This document shows, in pieces, positions 44,157-53,174 of a stretch of DNA of 64,000 nt. The position numbers and the translations under genes were made by a program. This DNA is from CAWCUK01 sp963798775. Its GTDB lineage: Bacteria > Bacteroidota > Ignavibacteria > Ignavibacteriales > Ignavibacteriaceae. The DNA lies in the NCBI GenBank assembly GCA_963798775.1, contig CAWCUK010000004.1:1-64000 (forward strand), read 5' to 3'. The notes under the pieces were generated by a model that ran no database searches, was not told where the DNA came from, and worked only from the letters and a program-made list of their open reading frames with translations. Within the stretch, counting starts at the first letter, position 1. Each line of letters opens with the position of its first letter.

Positions 44157-44789
44157 GTGAAATCCTTATACAATCCTCCCCGAGTTATTAAAAATTTATT
44201 CAAATCTTTCAGGTGGGAAAGCCGTAGTAAAATTCTTCTTACTTTTGATGACGGGCCCACAACAACGGCAACTGAGAAAATCCTAACGTTTTTAGATCAA
44301 AAAAAAATTAAAGCAATATTTTTCTGCGTAGGAAATAACATCAAAAAGAATCAAAGTTTATGTAATGAAATTATAAACGCGGGACATACGGTTGGAAACC
44401 ATACTTTTAATCATCAAATTATTACAAAAATAAATTCATCGGAAGCGAAAGAAGAAATTTCACTTTTTAATACTCTGCTTGAAGAAAAGCATAATTATAA
44501 AGTAAAATACTTCCGCCCGCCGCACGGCAGGTTTAATTTCTCAACAAGAAAAATAACGGATGAACTTAATCTTCAAAATATAATGTGGTCGCTTCTTACT
44601 TATGATTATAAAAATGATTTAAATGTTGTTAAATTTGCCGTTGATAATTATTTAAATAAAAATTCTATTGTAGTAATGCACGACAGCATAAAATCAGAAA
44701 AAATTATAATCGATTCTATAAAATATTTATTAGGAAAAGCGGAAGAAAAAGGTTTTGAAATAGGGGAGCCTCAAGAATGTTTGAAATAA
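44157..44789 (+). CDS. Polysaccharide deacetylase (NodB-like)
   Basis: 210-aa carbohydrate esterase family 4 protein. Motif 1 LLTFDDGPTTTATEKIL holds the catalytic base and metal Asp, motif 2 HTVGNHTFNHQIITK the metal His residues, motif 3 YFRPPHGRFN the substrate Arg and the rest DYKNDLNVVKF, IVVMHDSIKSEK complete the active site. The start is GTG at 44157. There is no signal peptide, so it may act in the cytoplasm on a lipid-linked sugar. Its 3' end overlaps the following glycosyltransferase by 13 bp, so the two should share one pathway. Confidence 0.9.
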   Translation: MKSLYNPPRVIKNLFKSFRWESRSKILLTFDDGPTTTATEKILTFLDQKKIKAIFFCVGNNIKKNQSLCNEIINAGHTVGNHTFNHQIITKINSSEAKEEISLFNTLLEEKHNYKVKYFRPPHGRFNFSTRKITDELNLQNIMWSLLTYDYKNDLNVVKFAVDNYLNKNSIVVMHDSIKSEKIIIDSIKYLLGKAEEKGFEIGEPQECLK

Positions 44790-45868
44790 TTTTTCTCATC
44801 TTTGTAAGCGGTTATTTCATACAATCATTTTTATTTCTCATCGGTGTAAATAAAAAATTTCCTAAAATTAAAGAGGAAGAATATCCATCGGCTACGGTTA
44901 TTGTTGCCGCAAGGAATGAAGAAAAAATTATTCTCCGCTGTTTGCGGTCTTTAGATAAATTAATCTATCCTGATGGAAAGCTTGAAATTATTTTGGTCGA
45001 TGATAATTCCGCGGACGCGACCGGGAAAATTATTGATGAATTTATCGCAGGAAAAAATAAATTCAAAAAAATTGTAACAAAGAAAGAAATCGGCAGACTA
45101 AAAGGAAAGACAAACGCTCTCGCAACCGCGCTGGAAATTGCTTCCGGGGAAATAATATTAACTACGGACGCCGATTGTGCCGTGCTTCCAACCTGGGCTT
45201 ACACAACGGCAAGTTATTATCAAAAAGATGTCGCGGTTGTAAATGGATTTACTACACAAGAAGCATCAAACTCTTTTTCCGGAATGCAAAGTATTGATTT
45301 TATTTATCTGCTTTCAGTGGCTGCGGGAGCTATAAATCTTAATTTTCCCATAAGCTGCATCGGGAATAATATGTCATTCCGCAGGCAAGCTTATAAAGAA
45401 GTCGGCGGTTATGAAAATCTGCCTTTCAGCGTTACGGAAGATTTTAATCTTTTAAAAGCGATTTCGGAATTAAAAAAGTATAAAATAATTTTTCCTTTAA
45501 ATTGGGAAAACCTTGTTACTTCACTTCCCTGCGGCGATTTTAAAAGTTTGTACCGGCAAAAAAAACGCTGGTCCGTTGGCGGATTGGGCATTCCGTTCCG
45601 CGGGTATTTTGTATTGGTATTAGGATTTATTACAAATCTCTGCGTTTTTATCTCTCCTTTATTTTTCTCCGCCGTATGGTTATATTTGGCGGTCTTTAAA
45701 GTAGCGATTGATTATTTCTTTTTATTCCCGGTTCACAGCAGTTTGGGAGTAAGAAAAAATCTTAAATACTTTTTAACTTTTGAAGTTTATTACACACTTT
45801 ATGTTGTCGCGATTCCTTTTATACTTTCTTTTTCTCGAAAGGTAATTTGGAAGGGAAGAGAATATTAA
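44777..45868 (+). CDS. Processive family-2 glycosyltransferase (QxxRW)
   Basis: 363-aa membrane-bound GT2 enzyme. An N-terminal helix (IFLIFVSGYFIQSFLFLIG) is followed by the GT-A domain with ATVIVAARNEEKII, LVDDNSADATGK, the DxD-type motif TTDADC near residue 136, the acceptor motif TEDFNLL and the QKKRW box near residue 262. Two or three C-terminal membrane segments close the protein. The QxxRW box marks processive enzymes such as chitin, NodC or PgaC synthases. Fusion-like overlap with the NodB-type deacetylase suggests that it makes a partly deacetylated GlcNAc-containing chain or glycolipid. Confidence 0.88.
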   Translation: MFEIIFLIFVSGYFIQSFLFLIGVNKKFPKIKEEEYPSATVIVAARNEEKIILRCLRSLDKLIYPDGKLEIILVDDNSADATGKIIDEFIAGKNKFKKIVTKKEIGRLKGKTNALATALEIASGEIILTTDADCAVLPTWAYTTASYYQKDVAVVNGFTTQEASNSFSGMQSIDFIYLLSVAAGAINLNFPISCIGNNMSFRRQAYKEVGGYENLPFSVTEDFNLLKAISELKKYKIIFPLNWENLVTSLPCGDFKSLYRQKKRWSVGGLGIPFRGYFVLVLGFITNLCVFISPLFFSAVWLYLAVFKVAIDYFFLFPVHSSLGVRKNLKYFLTFEVYYTLYVVAIPFILSFSRKVIWKGREY

Positions 45869-46849
45869 ATGCTTCTGCTTTGTAATTATTATGTAACATA
45901 CCGGTGCAACGCTTATTGCGAATTCTGCCATTTTGGAATTCATGAAAATTTTAAAAATACTCCGTTTGCCGATTTTGAAGATTTTAAATCAAATGTTACT
46001 CAGCTTAAAGAACTTGGAGTAAAATTTATAGATTTAACCGGCGGCGAGCCTCTTCTTCATAAAGAAATTCATAAAATGGCAAAGTTCACGCACGATTTGA
46101 AAATGCAAACCAGTATAACTTCTAACGGACTGCTTTATCCTAAGTTTGCCGAAAAGCTGGCGGGAAATATAAATCTTCTTCATTTTTCTTTAGATTCTCC
46201 CGACGAAGAAGAGCATAATAAAATTAGAAAAGTTAATTGCTACAACAGCGTTATCAAAAGTATTGAAATTGCAAAATCACTCGGCGAGTTTCCCGATATT
46301 CTTTTTACCGCGACAAATGAGACTTATAAAAAACTTCCGCGGATGCATGATATAGCTTCGAAACATGGATTGGTATTAATCGTAAATCCGGTTTTTTCAT
46401 ATTTCGGAAATCCCGGTTTAAATGATAAAGCAATGGATTATATAGAAGAATACGCAAGCGGAAAAATGGATGTTTATTTAAATCCCGCTTTCATAAAATT
46501 AAGAAGAGACGGCGGAAATAATATTGAAGATCCGAGCTGTAAGGCTGTTTCGCGCGTTGTTGTTATTTCGCCTTATAATGAAATTATTCTTCCATGCTAC
46601 CATTTTGAAAATGAAAGAGTAAAGATCGATCGTCCCATTAAAGAAATAAGGGAAACGGAAAAATTAAAATATTTTAAGAAGATGGAAGGCCGTTTCGATT
46701 TTTGCCGGGGCTGCGAAGTAAATTGTTATTTTGAACCTTCGTTTGCTTTCCCGACTAATAAATATGGTATCGCCGGCTTTTCTTCAAAATTGAAATACAG
46801 TTACAATAAATTAATTAAACAGAAAATTCAAAAGACAATTAAATTTTAA
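45869..46849 (+). CDS. Radical SAM protein with SPASM-like C-terminus
   Basis: 326-aa radical SAM enzyme. The cluster motif CNAYCEFC (CxxxCxxC) is at residues 13-20, LTGGEPLLHKE near 57, and FSLDSPDEEEHNKIR near 107. The C-terminal third has Cys residues at SCKAVS, LPCYHF and FCRGCEVNC, as expected for an auxiliary iron-sulfur cluster of the SPASM/twitch type. Its start codon follows the glycosyltransferase stop directly. Substrate unknown; a role in modifying the product of the neighbouring deacetylase/glycosyltransferase is plausible but not shown. The CxxxCxxC and MoaA-like fold are clear. Confidence 0.88.
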   Translation: MLLLCNYYVTYRCNAYCEFCHFGIHENFKNTPFADFEDFKSNVTQLKELGVKFIDLTGGEPLLHKEIHKMAKFTHDLKMQTSITSNGLLYPKFAEKLAGNINLLHFSLDSPDEEEHNKIRKVNCYNSVIKSIEIAKSLGEFPDILFTATNETYKKLPRMHDIASKHGLVLIVNPVFSYFGNPGLNDKAMDYIEEYASGKMDVYLNPAFIKLRRDGGNNIEDPSCKAVSRVVVISPYNEIILPCYHFENERVKIDRPIKEIRETEKLKYFKKMEGRFDFCRGCEVNCYFEPSFAFPTNKYGIAGFSSKLKYSYNKLIKQKIQKTIKF

Positions 46850-46864
46850 GCGGATAAAAACTGA

Positions 46865-47692
46865 ATGCGTTTCTCCAAAATATTATTCATCGCAGCACTG
46901 ATTTCCATAAGTTGTTTTGCTCAAGAAAAAAGTTTATGGTTTCCGGCAAAACTAAATATTCAGCCGTTTACCGCAAATTTTTTAGAACCGAATACAGGCT
47001 TTGCCTATATGCTTGGAAAAAATAAGATTCGTCTGGATGTAGGAACTTCACAAGACTTTTATCAATACAAAAATAACAAATCAACTTTTTCGGTAGGCGC
47101 TGATTTTTTTACTTACACCCGCCTCCATGGAACAAGCGAATTTCATTTTCCTGTAGAAGCCGTTGATTATTTTTTCGGTATGAACGCGGCTTATAAAATC
47201 AAAAAGAAAAAATATGAATACGGCGCACGCTTAAGAATCAGTCATATTTCCGCTCATTTTGTTGACGGCCGATTTGATTATTCAACAAATTATTGGGTGG
47301 ACGGCCGGCATCCACGCGTTTACAGCCGCGAGTTTATAGAGTTTCTTCCTTTTTATAAAACTAAAGGCCTAAGGTTTTACGGCGGCTTTACGTATCTATT
47401 TCACACAACTCCGCGCACCATAGGAAAAGGGATTTTTCAAACCGGCTTTGATTATTATTTTTACCCGATGCTGAAAAATTTTGTTACGCCTTTTGTAGCT
47501 TATGATTTTAAACTTTCCCAAATAGGTAAATATGCAGGTAATAATATAATTTCGGCGGGATTAAAAATAGGGAAAGTTAACGGGCGCGGAATTAGCATTT
47601 TATACACTTATCATTCCGGCAAAAGCATTCACGGCGAGTTTTACGATTTAAATGAAAATTATTCCACAGTTGGCTTTAATATAGATTTATAA
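46865..47692 (+). CDS. Outer-membrane beta-barrel-like protein (DUF1207-like)
   Basis: 275-aa exported protein with signal peptide KILFIAALISISCFA. The mature part is rich in alternating hydrophobic strands (FSVGADFFTYTRL, FHFPVEAVDYFFGMNAAYK, YEYGARLRISHISAHFVDG, FYGGFTYLFHTTP) and ends in an aromatic-rich strand NYSTVGFNIDL, typical of outer-membrane barrels. The FHTTPRT and RFDYSTNYW segments suggest DUF1207, but I make this match from memory. It is encoded in line with the deacetylase, glycosyltransferase and radical SAM genes, so it may carry or present their product. Confidence 0.7.
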   Translation: MRFSKILFIAALISISCFAQEKSLWFPAKLNIQPFTANFLEPNTGFAYMLGKNKIRLDVGTSQDFYQYKNNKSTFSVGADFFTYTRLHGTSEFHFPVEAVDYFFGMNAAYKIKKKKYEYGARLRISHISAHFVDGRFDYSTNYWVDGRHPRVYSREFIEFLPFYKTKGLRFYGGFTYLFHTTPRTIGKGIFQTGFDYYFYPMLKNFVTPFVAYDFKLSQIGKYAGNNIISAGLKIGKVNGRGISILYTYHSGKSIHGEFYDLNENYSTVGFNIDL

Positions 47693-47694
47693 GT

Positions 47695-48705
47695 ATGTCT
47701 GAATATTTTAAGAACGAAGCATATTATTTCGAAACAGCGAAAGAAAAAAAGAGAAGAGACAATAAAAAATATCCCCTTCATATTGGGTTATTTTTATTAA
47801 CTTTTTTAACAACTACCATGGCCGGAGTTGAATGGACTACGGGAAAATTTCCTCCTTATTCGATTGATACTTTAGCTACCGGGCTGCCTTATTCTTTATC
47901 AATTCTTTTTATGATTTCCTGCCACGAGTTCGGACATTATTTTGCGGCTGTAATTCATAAAGTTAGAGCTACGCTTCCATATTATATTCCGTTTCCGCCG
48001 ATTATGGGTTTTCTTAATTTCGGCACAATGGGCGCTGTAATAAAAACTAAATCTCCTATTCAATCCAAAAAAGTTATGTTTGATATCGGAGTTGCCGGGC
48101 CTATTGCGGGATTTATCGCCTGTCTTATAATTTTAGTTTATGGTTTTACGCATGTTCCCGGTATTGATTATCTTTTAAAAATTCATCCTGATTATCTTTC
48201 CGCCACAAAAGCAAGCGGCGGTGTTGAACTGGCTTTCGGCGATAATTTACTTTTTATGATTTTAAGAGCAATATTTGTGCATCCGGGACAATTTTTCCCT
48301 CCGATGACTGAAATCTATCATTATCCTTATCTTTGTGTCGGATGGTTCGGCTTATTTATAACCGCTATGAATATGATTCCCGTCGGACAATTAGACGGCG
48401 GACATATTGCTTACACTATGTTCGGGGAAGAAAATCATAATAAAATTGCGACTATTGCTTTTGCTGTTTTGGTAATACTTGGAACTCTCGGCGCGTTGGG
48501 GCTTCAATTTGAATCTTTGGCCAATTACGGCTGGATGGGATGGCTGTTTTGGGCGCTCGTTCTGTTTTTTATTATTCGAATTAAACATCCTACTATTCCC
48601 GATTATTCAAAACTTGATAATACAAGAATGATTCTCGGTTATATTAGTTTTGCTATTTTAATAGTTTCCTTTACACCCAATCCGTTTATTGTTACGGGAA
48701 TGTGA
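47695..48705 (+). CDS. Site-2 protease (M50) family membrane protease
   Basis: 336-aa intramembrane metalloprotease. The zinc motif SCHEFGHYFAA (HExxH) lies near residue 78 in the second helix, and the third ligand motif NMIPVGQLDGGHI near residue 230 is the expected N-x-x-P-x-x-x-x-D-G-G-H. About seven membrane segments. A cytoplasmic basic N-terminus (KEKKRRDNKKYPLHI) precedes the first helix. No PDZ domain is visible, so it is of the short, EcfE-unlike class. Starts 2 bp after the barrel gene stop. The substrate is unknown. Confidence 0.88.
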   Translation: MSEYFKNEAYYFETAKEKKRRDNKKYPLHIGLFLLTFLTTTMAGVEWTTGKFPPYSIDTLATGLPYSLSILFMISCHEFGHYFAAVIHKVRATLPYYIPFPPIMGFLNFGTMGAVIKTKSPIQSKKVMFDIGVAGPIAGFIACLIILVYGFTHVPGIDYLLKIHPDYLSATKASGGVELAFGDNLLFMILRAIFVHPGQFFPPMTEIYHYPYLCVGWFGLFITAMNMIPVGQLDGGHIAYTMFGEENHNKIATIAFAVLVILGTLGALGLQFESLANYGWMGWLFWALVLFFIIRIKHPTIPDYSKLDNTRMILGYISFAILIVSFTPNPFIVTGM

Positions 48706-48823
48706 AAATGAATTTTTCTTATTCATATTTAAGCTCATCTTTTTCGGGGAAAATTTAATTGGAATTTTACAATACCCCTTTTTTTACCTTGTGAATAAAT
48801 TATTATAAATAAATATTTTACAA

Positions 48824-49615
48824 ATGAAAAAATATATTTTACTTCTTTTGCCGTTCCTAATTTGGGGATGTGAAAAAAAATATGATAACGTTGTGGAAGT
48901 TCAATCTTCCCACGCGCAGACCGTTTTTGTTGCTTCAGTTGATTCTTTCCTTTATGTAAAAGGAGATTCCGCTTTTACAGCGCAGCTTAAAATCCAATCA
49001 AAAGAAAATGTTAAAAATGTTTTTTTTGATGTTTTCTCTCCCGATATGGATCAGCTTAATTCATCTCCCGTGGAAATGTTTGATAACGGAAGCTCATCTG
49101 CCGGTGATGCGGCAAAAGGTGATTTAATCTACTCTAATAAATTTCCTCTCAGCCGTCAGTATCCAAACGGAAAATATACAATTAAATATTATCTCACGAA
49201 TTCATTAAATAAAACTTTTCAAGTTGCTGAAGAAAGTTTTAAATATAATAACGGGCAAAGTAATGTTGCTCCAGTTATTTCTAATTTAATTATGCCTGAT
49301 ACAATTAAAGTAGGTGAACAATTTAAATTTTCGGTAGAGGTTAAAGATTCCAACGGATATAATGATATTGCTACGGTTTATTATGAGTTATTTAAACCGG
49401 ATGGTTCTATTGTAACAAATTCACAAGGCCTTTCTAAATTTCCCTTAGTTGATAATGGTACTTCAGGTGACGCGGTACCGGGAGATGGTAAATTTACAAT
49501 GTCGTTTGAATGGGGTGGAAATATTCCGGGAGCCTGGCGTTTTGATATACACGCCGTTGACAGAAGCAAAGCAGTAAGCAATTTAATTTCTCACAATGTT
49601 GTAGTTTCACAATGA
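48824..49615 (+). CDS. Lipoprotein with two Ig-like (choice-of-anchor X-type) domains
   Basis: 263-aa lipoprotein (LLLLPFLIWGC, Cys near 16). Two repeated beta-sandwich units each carry the motif DNGSSSAGDAAKGDLIY and DNGTSGDAVPGDGKFTM, which is the DNG-x-x-x-G-D-x-x-x-x-D-G pattern of choice-of-anchor X repeats, probably calcium-binding. It reads into the next gene through a 4-bp ATGA overlap. Probably an outer-surface anchor or partner for the propeller protein downstream. Function is inferred from domain type and context. Confidence 0.75.
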   Translation: MKKYILLLLPFLIWGCEKKYDNVVEVQSSHAQTVFVASVDSFLYVKGDSAFTAQLKIQSKENVKNVFFDVFSPDMDQLNSSPVEMFDNGSSSAGDAAKGDLIYSNKFPLSRQYPNGKYTIKYYLTNSLNKTFQVAEESFKYNNGQSNVAPVISNLIMPDTIKVGEQFKFSVEVKDSNGYNDIATVYYELFKPDGSIVTNSQGLSKFPLVDNGTSGDAVPGDGKFTMSFEWGGNIPGAWRFDIHAVDRSKAVSNLISHNVVVSQ

Positions 49616-51189
49616 TAAGAGTTTCAATTTTATTTCTTCTGATATTCATCTATACAAATTTAAATGCGCAGTTTTCTCCTCAGCAGTTTAAACTTTATGG
49701 AGAAAAAGAATTAGCGAAAGTTAGCGATGAAAATCCCGCCAGCAACAGTATAAGTGATATTATCGCGATCGGTGATACGGTTTGGGTAGGAACAAGCAAA
49801 GGCGTAAGCCTTTCAACCGATAGAGGCGAAAACTGGAAAAACTTTTACGGCTCGGAAGCTTTCGGCGAAGAAAATGTTTCCGCGATCGGTTATTATAAAG
49901 GGACGTTTTGGGCAGCGACAGCTCATACAACCGAAGCAAACGGACAAAGCCTTCCCGAAGGAAGCGGGCTTAGATATACAACTGACTTAGGCGCAACCTG
50001 GAAAACTGTTCCACAGCCGGTCGATACTCAAGCGGATACAATTGTTGTTTACGGAAATAATCATCTTCATGCCGTTCCCGTTACCGTAAAAATTCAAAAT
50101 ATTATTTATGATATTGCCTTTACTCCGGGCACAATTTGGATTTCTACTTTTGCCGGCGGATTAAGAAAAAGTACGGATATGGGAAAGTCCTGGGAAAGAG
50201 TTGTACTTCCTCCCGATTATTTTGACAGCGTGAAGCCGAGCGATACTTTAAACTTTTGCCTTCAGCCTGTTTCGGGAAAATTTTGTTCCGAAAATAATTT
50301 GAACTACAGAGTTTTTTCAGTTATCTCAACAAACGATTCAACGCTTTATGTTGGTTCGGCAGCGGGAATAAATAAATCTACAGATAACGGAATTAGCTGG
50401 CGGAAGTTTAATCATACAAATCAAAATAATCCGATCAGTGGAAATTTTATTGTAGCGTTAGGTTATAATCCCACCGCTAAATCAGTCTGGGCGGCAAGTT
50501 GGCGCGCGGAAGATCCAAATGAATTCTACGGTGTAAGTTCTACAACAGACGGCGGAGAAAATTGGAATACTCATCTTGCCGGAGAAAAAGCTCATAACTT
50601 CGGCTTCAACGGATTCCAAACAATCGCGGCGACCGATAACGGCGCGTTCAGAACTTTCGATAAAGGGCAAAGCTGGATTCTTCCTACTTCAATAATTGAC
50701 AGCAAAACAAATATTCCTCTTTTAACAAACGTAATTTACGCTGCGGCCGCGGAAGGAAATACTATTTGGCTCGGCTCGGAAGACGGCCTTGCTAAACTTG
50801 ATGAAAATTTTACCTGGAACGGAGACTGGACAATATATTTCGCTTCCAAAAAATTAACTTCTAAAAATAATACTTACGCTTTCCCGAATCCTTTTTCTCC
50901 CAAAACCGATCGACTTAAAATTAAGTATAGCACCGGCGGAAAGTCCGCTTCGGTTACAATTAGAGTTTTTGATTTCGGAATGAATCTGGTGAGAACAATA
51001 ATACAAAACGCGCAAAGGGGAAATCCGATTAATCAAGTTGACGGAGCAAATTTAGAAACTAACGGCGTAATAGATTTTTGGGACGGCAGAGACGAAAATG
51101 GTTCTATCGTTCCAAACGGTGTTTATTTTTATCGTGTAGAAGTTAATTCGGAAGATCCGGTTTTTGGCAAAATTATGGTTTTACAGTAG
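49612..51189 (+). CDS. Secreted propeller (BNR/sialidase-like) protein with FlgD-like C-terminus
   Basis: 525-aa exported protein. Signal peptide SILFLLIFIYTNLNAQ, then a beta-propeller with about six recurrent Asp-box-like units: VGTSKGVSLSTDRGENWKNF, LRYTTDLGATWKTV, LRKSTDMGKSWERV, INKSTDNGISWRKF and FRTFDKGQSWIL. The C-terminal 100 residues are a FlgD-like Ig domain (YAFPNPFSP, ENGSIVPNGVYFYRVEV) that acts as a secretion/anchor module in type IX systems. No sialidase catalytic residues are evident. It is flanked by a lipoprotein and two PorV-like proteins, suggesting delivery to the cell surface. Confidence 0.85.
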   Translation: MIRVSILFLLIFIYTNLNAQFSPQQFKLYGEKELAKVSDENPASNSISDIIAIGDTVWVGTSKGVSLSTDRGENWKNFYGSEAFGEENVSAIGYYKGTFWAATAHTTEANGQSLPEGSGLRYTTDLGATWKTVPQPVDTQADTIVVYGNNHLHAVPVTVKIQNIIYDIAFTPGTIWISTFAGGLRKSTDMGKSWERVVLPPDYFDSVKPSDTLNFCLQPVSGKFCSENNLNYRVFSVISTNDSTLYVGSAAGINKSTDNGISWRKFNHTNQNNPISGNFIVALGYNPTAKSVWAASWRAEDPNEFYGVSSTTDGGENWNTHLAGEKAHNFGFNGFQTIAATDNGAFRTFDKGQSWILPTSIIDSKTNIPLLTNVIYAAAAEGNTIWLGSEDGLAKLDENFTWNGDWTIYFASKKLTSKNNTYAFPNPFSPKTDRLKIKYSTGGKSASVTIRVFDFGMNLVRTIIQNAQRGNPINQVDGANLETNGVIDFWDGRDENGSIVPNGVYFYRVEVNSEDPVFGKIMVLQ

Positions 51190-51198
51190 AGGTTATTT

Positions 51199-52197
51199 TT
51201 GAAAAAATTTATAATTATAATATTTATTCCTTTTGCCGGAATTCTATTCGCGCAGCCGAAAATAAGTAAGATAAACAGCATGCCCGGCGCTTTCAGCAGA
51301 ATGGGATTCGGCGCTAGGGGAATCGGAATGGGTAACGCTATGTCGGCTGTTACCGAAGGAAATCTTGTCGCGTATTATAATCCGGCTTTATCTGTTTTCC
51401 AGGAAAAAAATTCTATTCAATCATCATATACATTTTTATCTCTCGACCGTTCGCTGAATTATTTGAACTTTACCCGGCGGTTCGATTTTTATTCTAAAAA
51501 TGACACTTCAAAAAATAGAAAACCAAGATCAAGCGCGGGGCTTAGCGCGGGAATAATAAATTCCGGAGTAAGTAAAATCGACGGCCGCGATAATCAAGGA
51601 AATAAAACCGGCGATCTTTCTACATCGGAAAATCAGTTTTTCCTCGCTTTCGCGAATCGTTTTTCAGAAAAATTGGCAATCGGAATAGAATTAAAATTAT
51701 ACTACTATAAACTTTACGAAGATATTAAATCCACCGGCGTAGGAATTGATTTGGGTGCGGTATACAGAATCAATAAAAATTTTAATCTGGCGGTTTCTAT
51801 TTCCGATATAAACAGCAAGTACAAATGGGATACTTCTCCGGTCTATGATCAAGAAGGAACGACTACAAAAGATAATTTCCCGGTACTTAAAAAAATTGGA
51901 TTAAGATATAAAGACAATGCTTCACGTTTAATTATCGCTGCCGATTTTGAATCAAGCAACGCGGAATCAAATATTATACGGGCCGGAGTTGAATATAACA
52001 TAATCGAAAAGCTTTATTTGCGTGCCGGCTTAGATCAATTTAATTTTAGTAATTCAGATTCCCCGGTTCGTCCTTCTCTCGGTTTTTCGTATTTTAAGGA
52101 ATTCGGTAAAACAACTTTTGGAATTGATTACGCTTTTGTTGTTGAGCCATATTCGCCGCAGGATAGGCATGTTGTTGGTTTAAGTGTTAATCTTTAA
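51199..52197 (+). CDS. PorV/PorQ-family outer-membrane protein
   Basis: 332-aa protein of the PorV/PorQ (UPF0164-like) family. It starts with a signal peptide (FIIIIFIPFAGILFAQ) and carries the family motif MGFGARGIGMGNAMSAVTEG followed by AYYNPALSVF. Strands such as SAGLSAGIINSGVSKIDGRD and NRFSEKLAIGIELKLYYYK fit a FadL-like barrel; the C-terminus ends HVVGLSVNL. In type IX secretion PorV binds sorting domains and shuttles substrates to the attachment complex. The TTG start at 51199 has GAGG upstream. A second family member follows. Confidence 0.85.
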   Translation: MKKFIIIIFIPFAGILFAQPKISKINSMPGAFSRMGFGARGIGMGNAMSAVTEGNLVAYYNPALSVFQEKNSIQSSYTFLSLDRSLNYLNFTRRFDFYSKNDTSKNRKPRSSAGLSAGIINSGVSKIDGRDNQGNKTGDLSTSENQFFLAFANRFSEKLAIGIELKLYYYKLYEDIKSTGVGIDLGAVYRINKNFNLAVSISDINSKYKWDTSPVYDQEGTTTKDNFPVLKKIGLRYKDNASRLIIAADFESSNAESNIIRAGVEYNIIEKLYLRAGLDQFNFSNSDSPVRPSLGFSYFKEFGKTTFGIDYAFVVEPYSPQDRHVVGLSVNL

Positions 52198-52221
52198 TTA
52201 ACTTTTTAAAATTATTTATAA

Positions 52222-53145
52222 ATGAATATGAACTTTAAGAAAATAAAAATTTTATCTGTTGGAATAATTTTTCTTCTCGCAGTTTCACCGGTTTTTGCTC
52301 AATCAGCGGGTAACAGCGGTTTATCATTTTTAAAACTCGGTTTCGGAGCCAGGAATATTGCGATGGGAGACGCAGGCGCCACCGTCTCTAATGATGTAAC
52401 TTCTTTATTCTATAATCCCGCGAAACTTTCCGGAAAAGACGCAAATGAAATTATGCTTATGCACAATGAATGGATTGAAGGAATAAGAAGTGAAGTTCTT
52501 GGTGTGCAATCTAAAATATTGGGACTTCCGCTGGCTTTTGGTTTTAATGTTACAAACATAAATGATATTGAAGTTAGAATGCGTCCCGGCGATGCGGTTT
52601 CTAAATTTAACGCGAATTATTTTTTCGGAAGTATTTCCTCGGGTTTTAAAATAATTGATAATTTAGATGCCGGAATATCTGTTAAATATTTATATGAAGG
52701 TTTGTTTACCGATGAATCAACCGGCTGGGGATTTGACTTCGGTTTTTATTATAAAACTTCCGTAGAAGGATTAACCGCATCAGCGGTTGTTAAAAATTTA
52801 GGTTCGATGAATGTTTTAAAAAATGAAGCTACAAAACTTCCCACGGAAATCAGAGTCGGCCCGGCTTATAGTTTTGAAATTCCAAATTCCAAATTAGGAA
52901 TAACCGCGGCTGCGGAATTTTTAAAATATACAGCGGCGGATGATTCACATTTTAATCTCGGCGGCGAAGTAGTTTATAATAATATTATCGCTCTTAGAGG
53001 CGGATATCAAACCGGGTACGAATCCAAAAGTTATACAGCCGGCGTTGGTTTAATGTGGGGCAATCTAAAATTTGATTACGCTTTATCGCCGTTCGCTCTC
53101 GGCTTAGGAACGGGAAATATTTTTTCAATTCAGTTTAAATTTTAA
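52222..53145 (+). CDS. PorV/PorQ-family outer-membrane protein
   Basis: 307-aa second PorV/PorQ-like protein. Signal peptide followed by LGFGARNIAMGDAGATVSND, then LFYNPAKLSGKDANEIMLMH. The barrel region includes SSGFKIIDNLDAGISVKYLY, GWGFDFGFYYKT and a final strand NIFSIQFKF. It is shorter and clearly paralogous to the gene at 51199 and lies 24 bp after it. The two may serve different substrates or form a hetero-complex. No further function can be read from the sequence. Confidence 0.85.
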   Translation: MNMNFKKIKILSVGIIFLLAVSPVFAQSAGNSGLSFLKLGFGARNIAMGDAGATVSNDVTSLFYNPAKLSGKDANEIMLMHNEWIEGIRSEVLGVQSKILGLPLAFGFNVTNINDIEVRMRPGDAVSKFNANYFFGSISSGFKIIDNLDAGISVKYLYEGLFTDESTGWGFDFGFYYKTSVEGLTASAVVKNLGSMNVLKNEATKLPTEIRVGPAYSFEIPNSKLGITAAAEFLKYTAADDSHFNLGGEVVYNNIIALRGGYQTGYESKSYTAGVGLMWGNLKFDYALSPFALGLGTGNIFSIQFKF

Positions 53146-53174
53146 TTGATTAAACGGAGAAATTTCTCTTCTAA

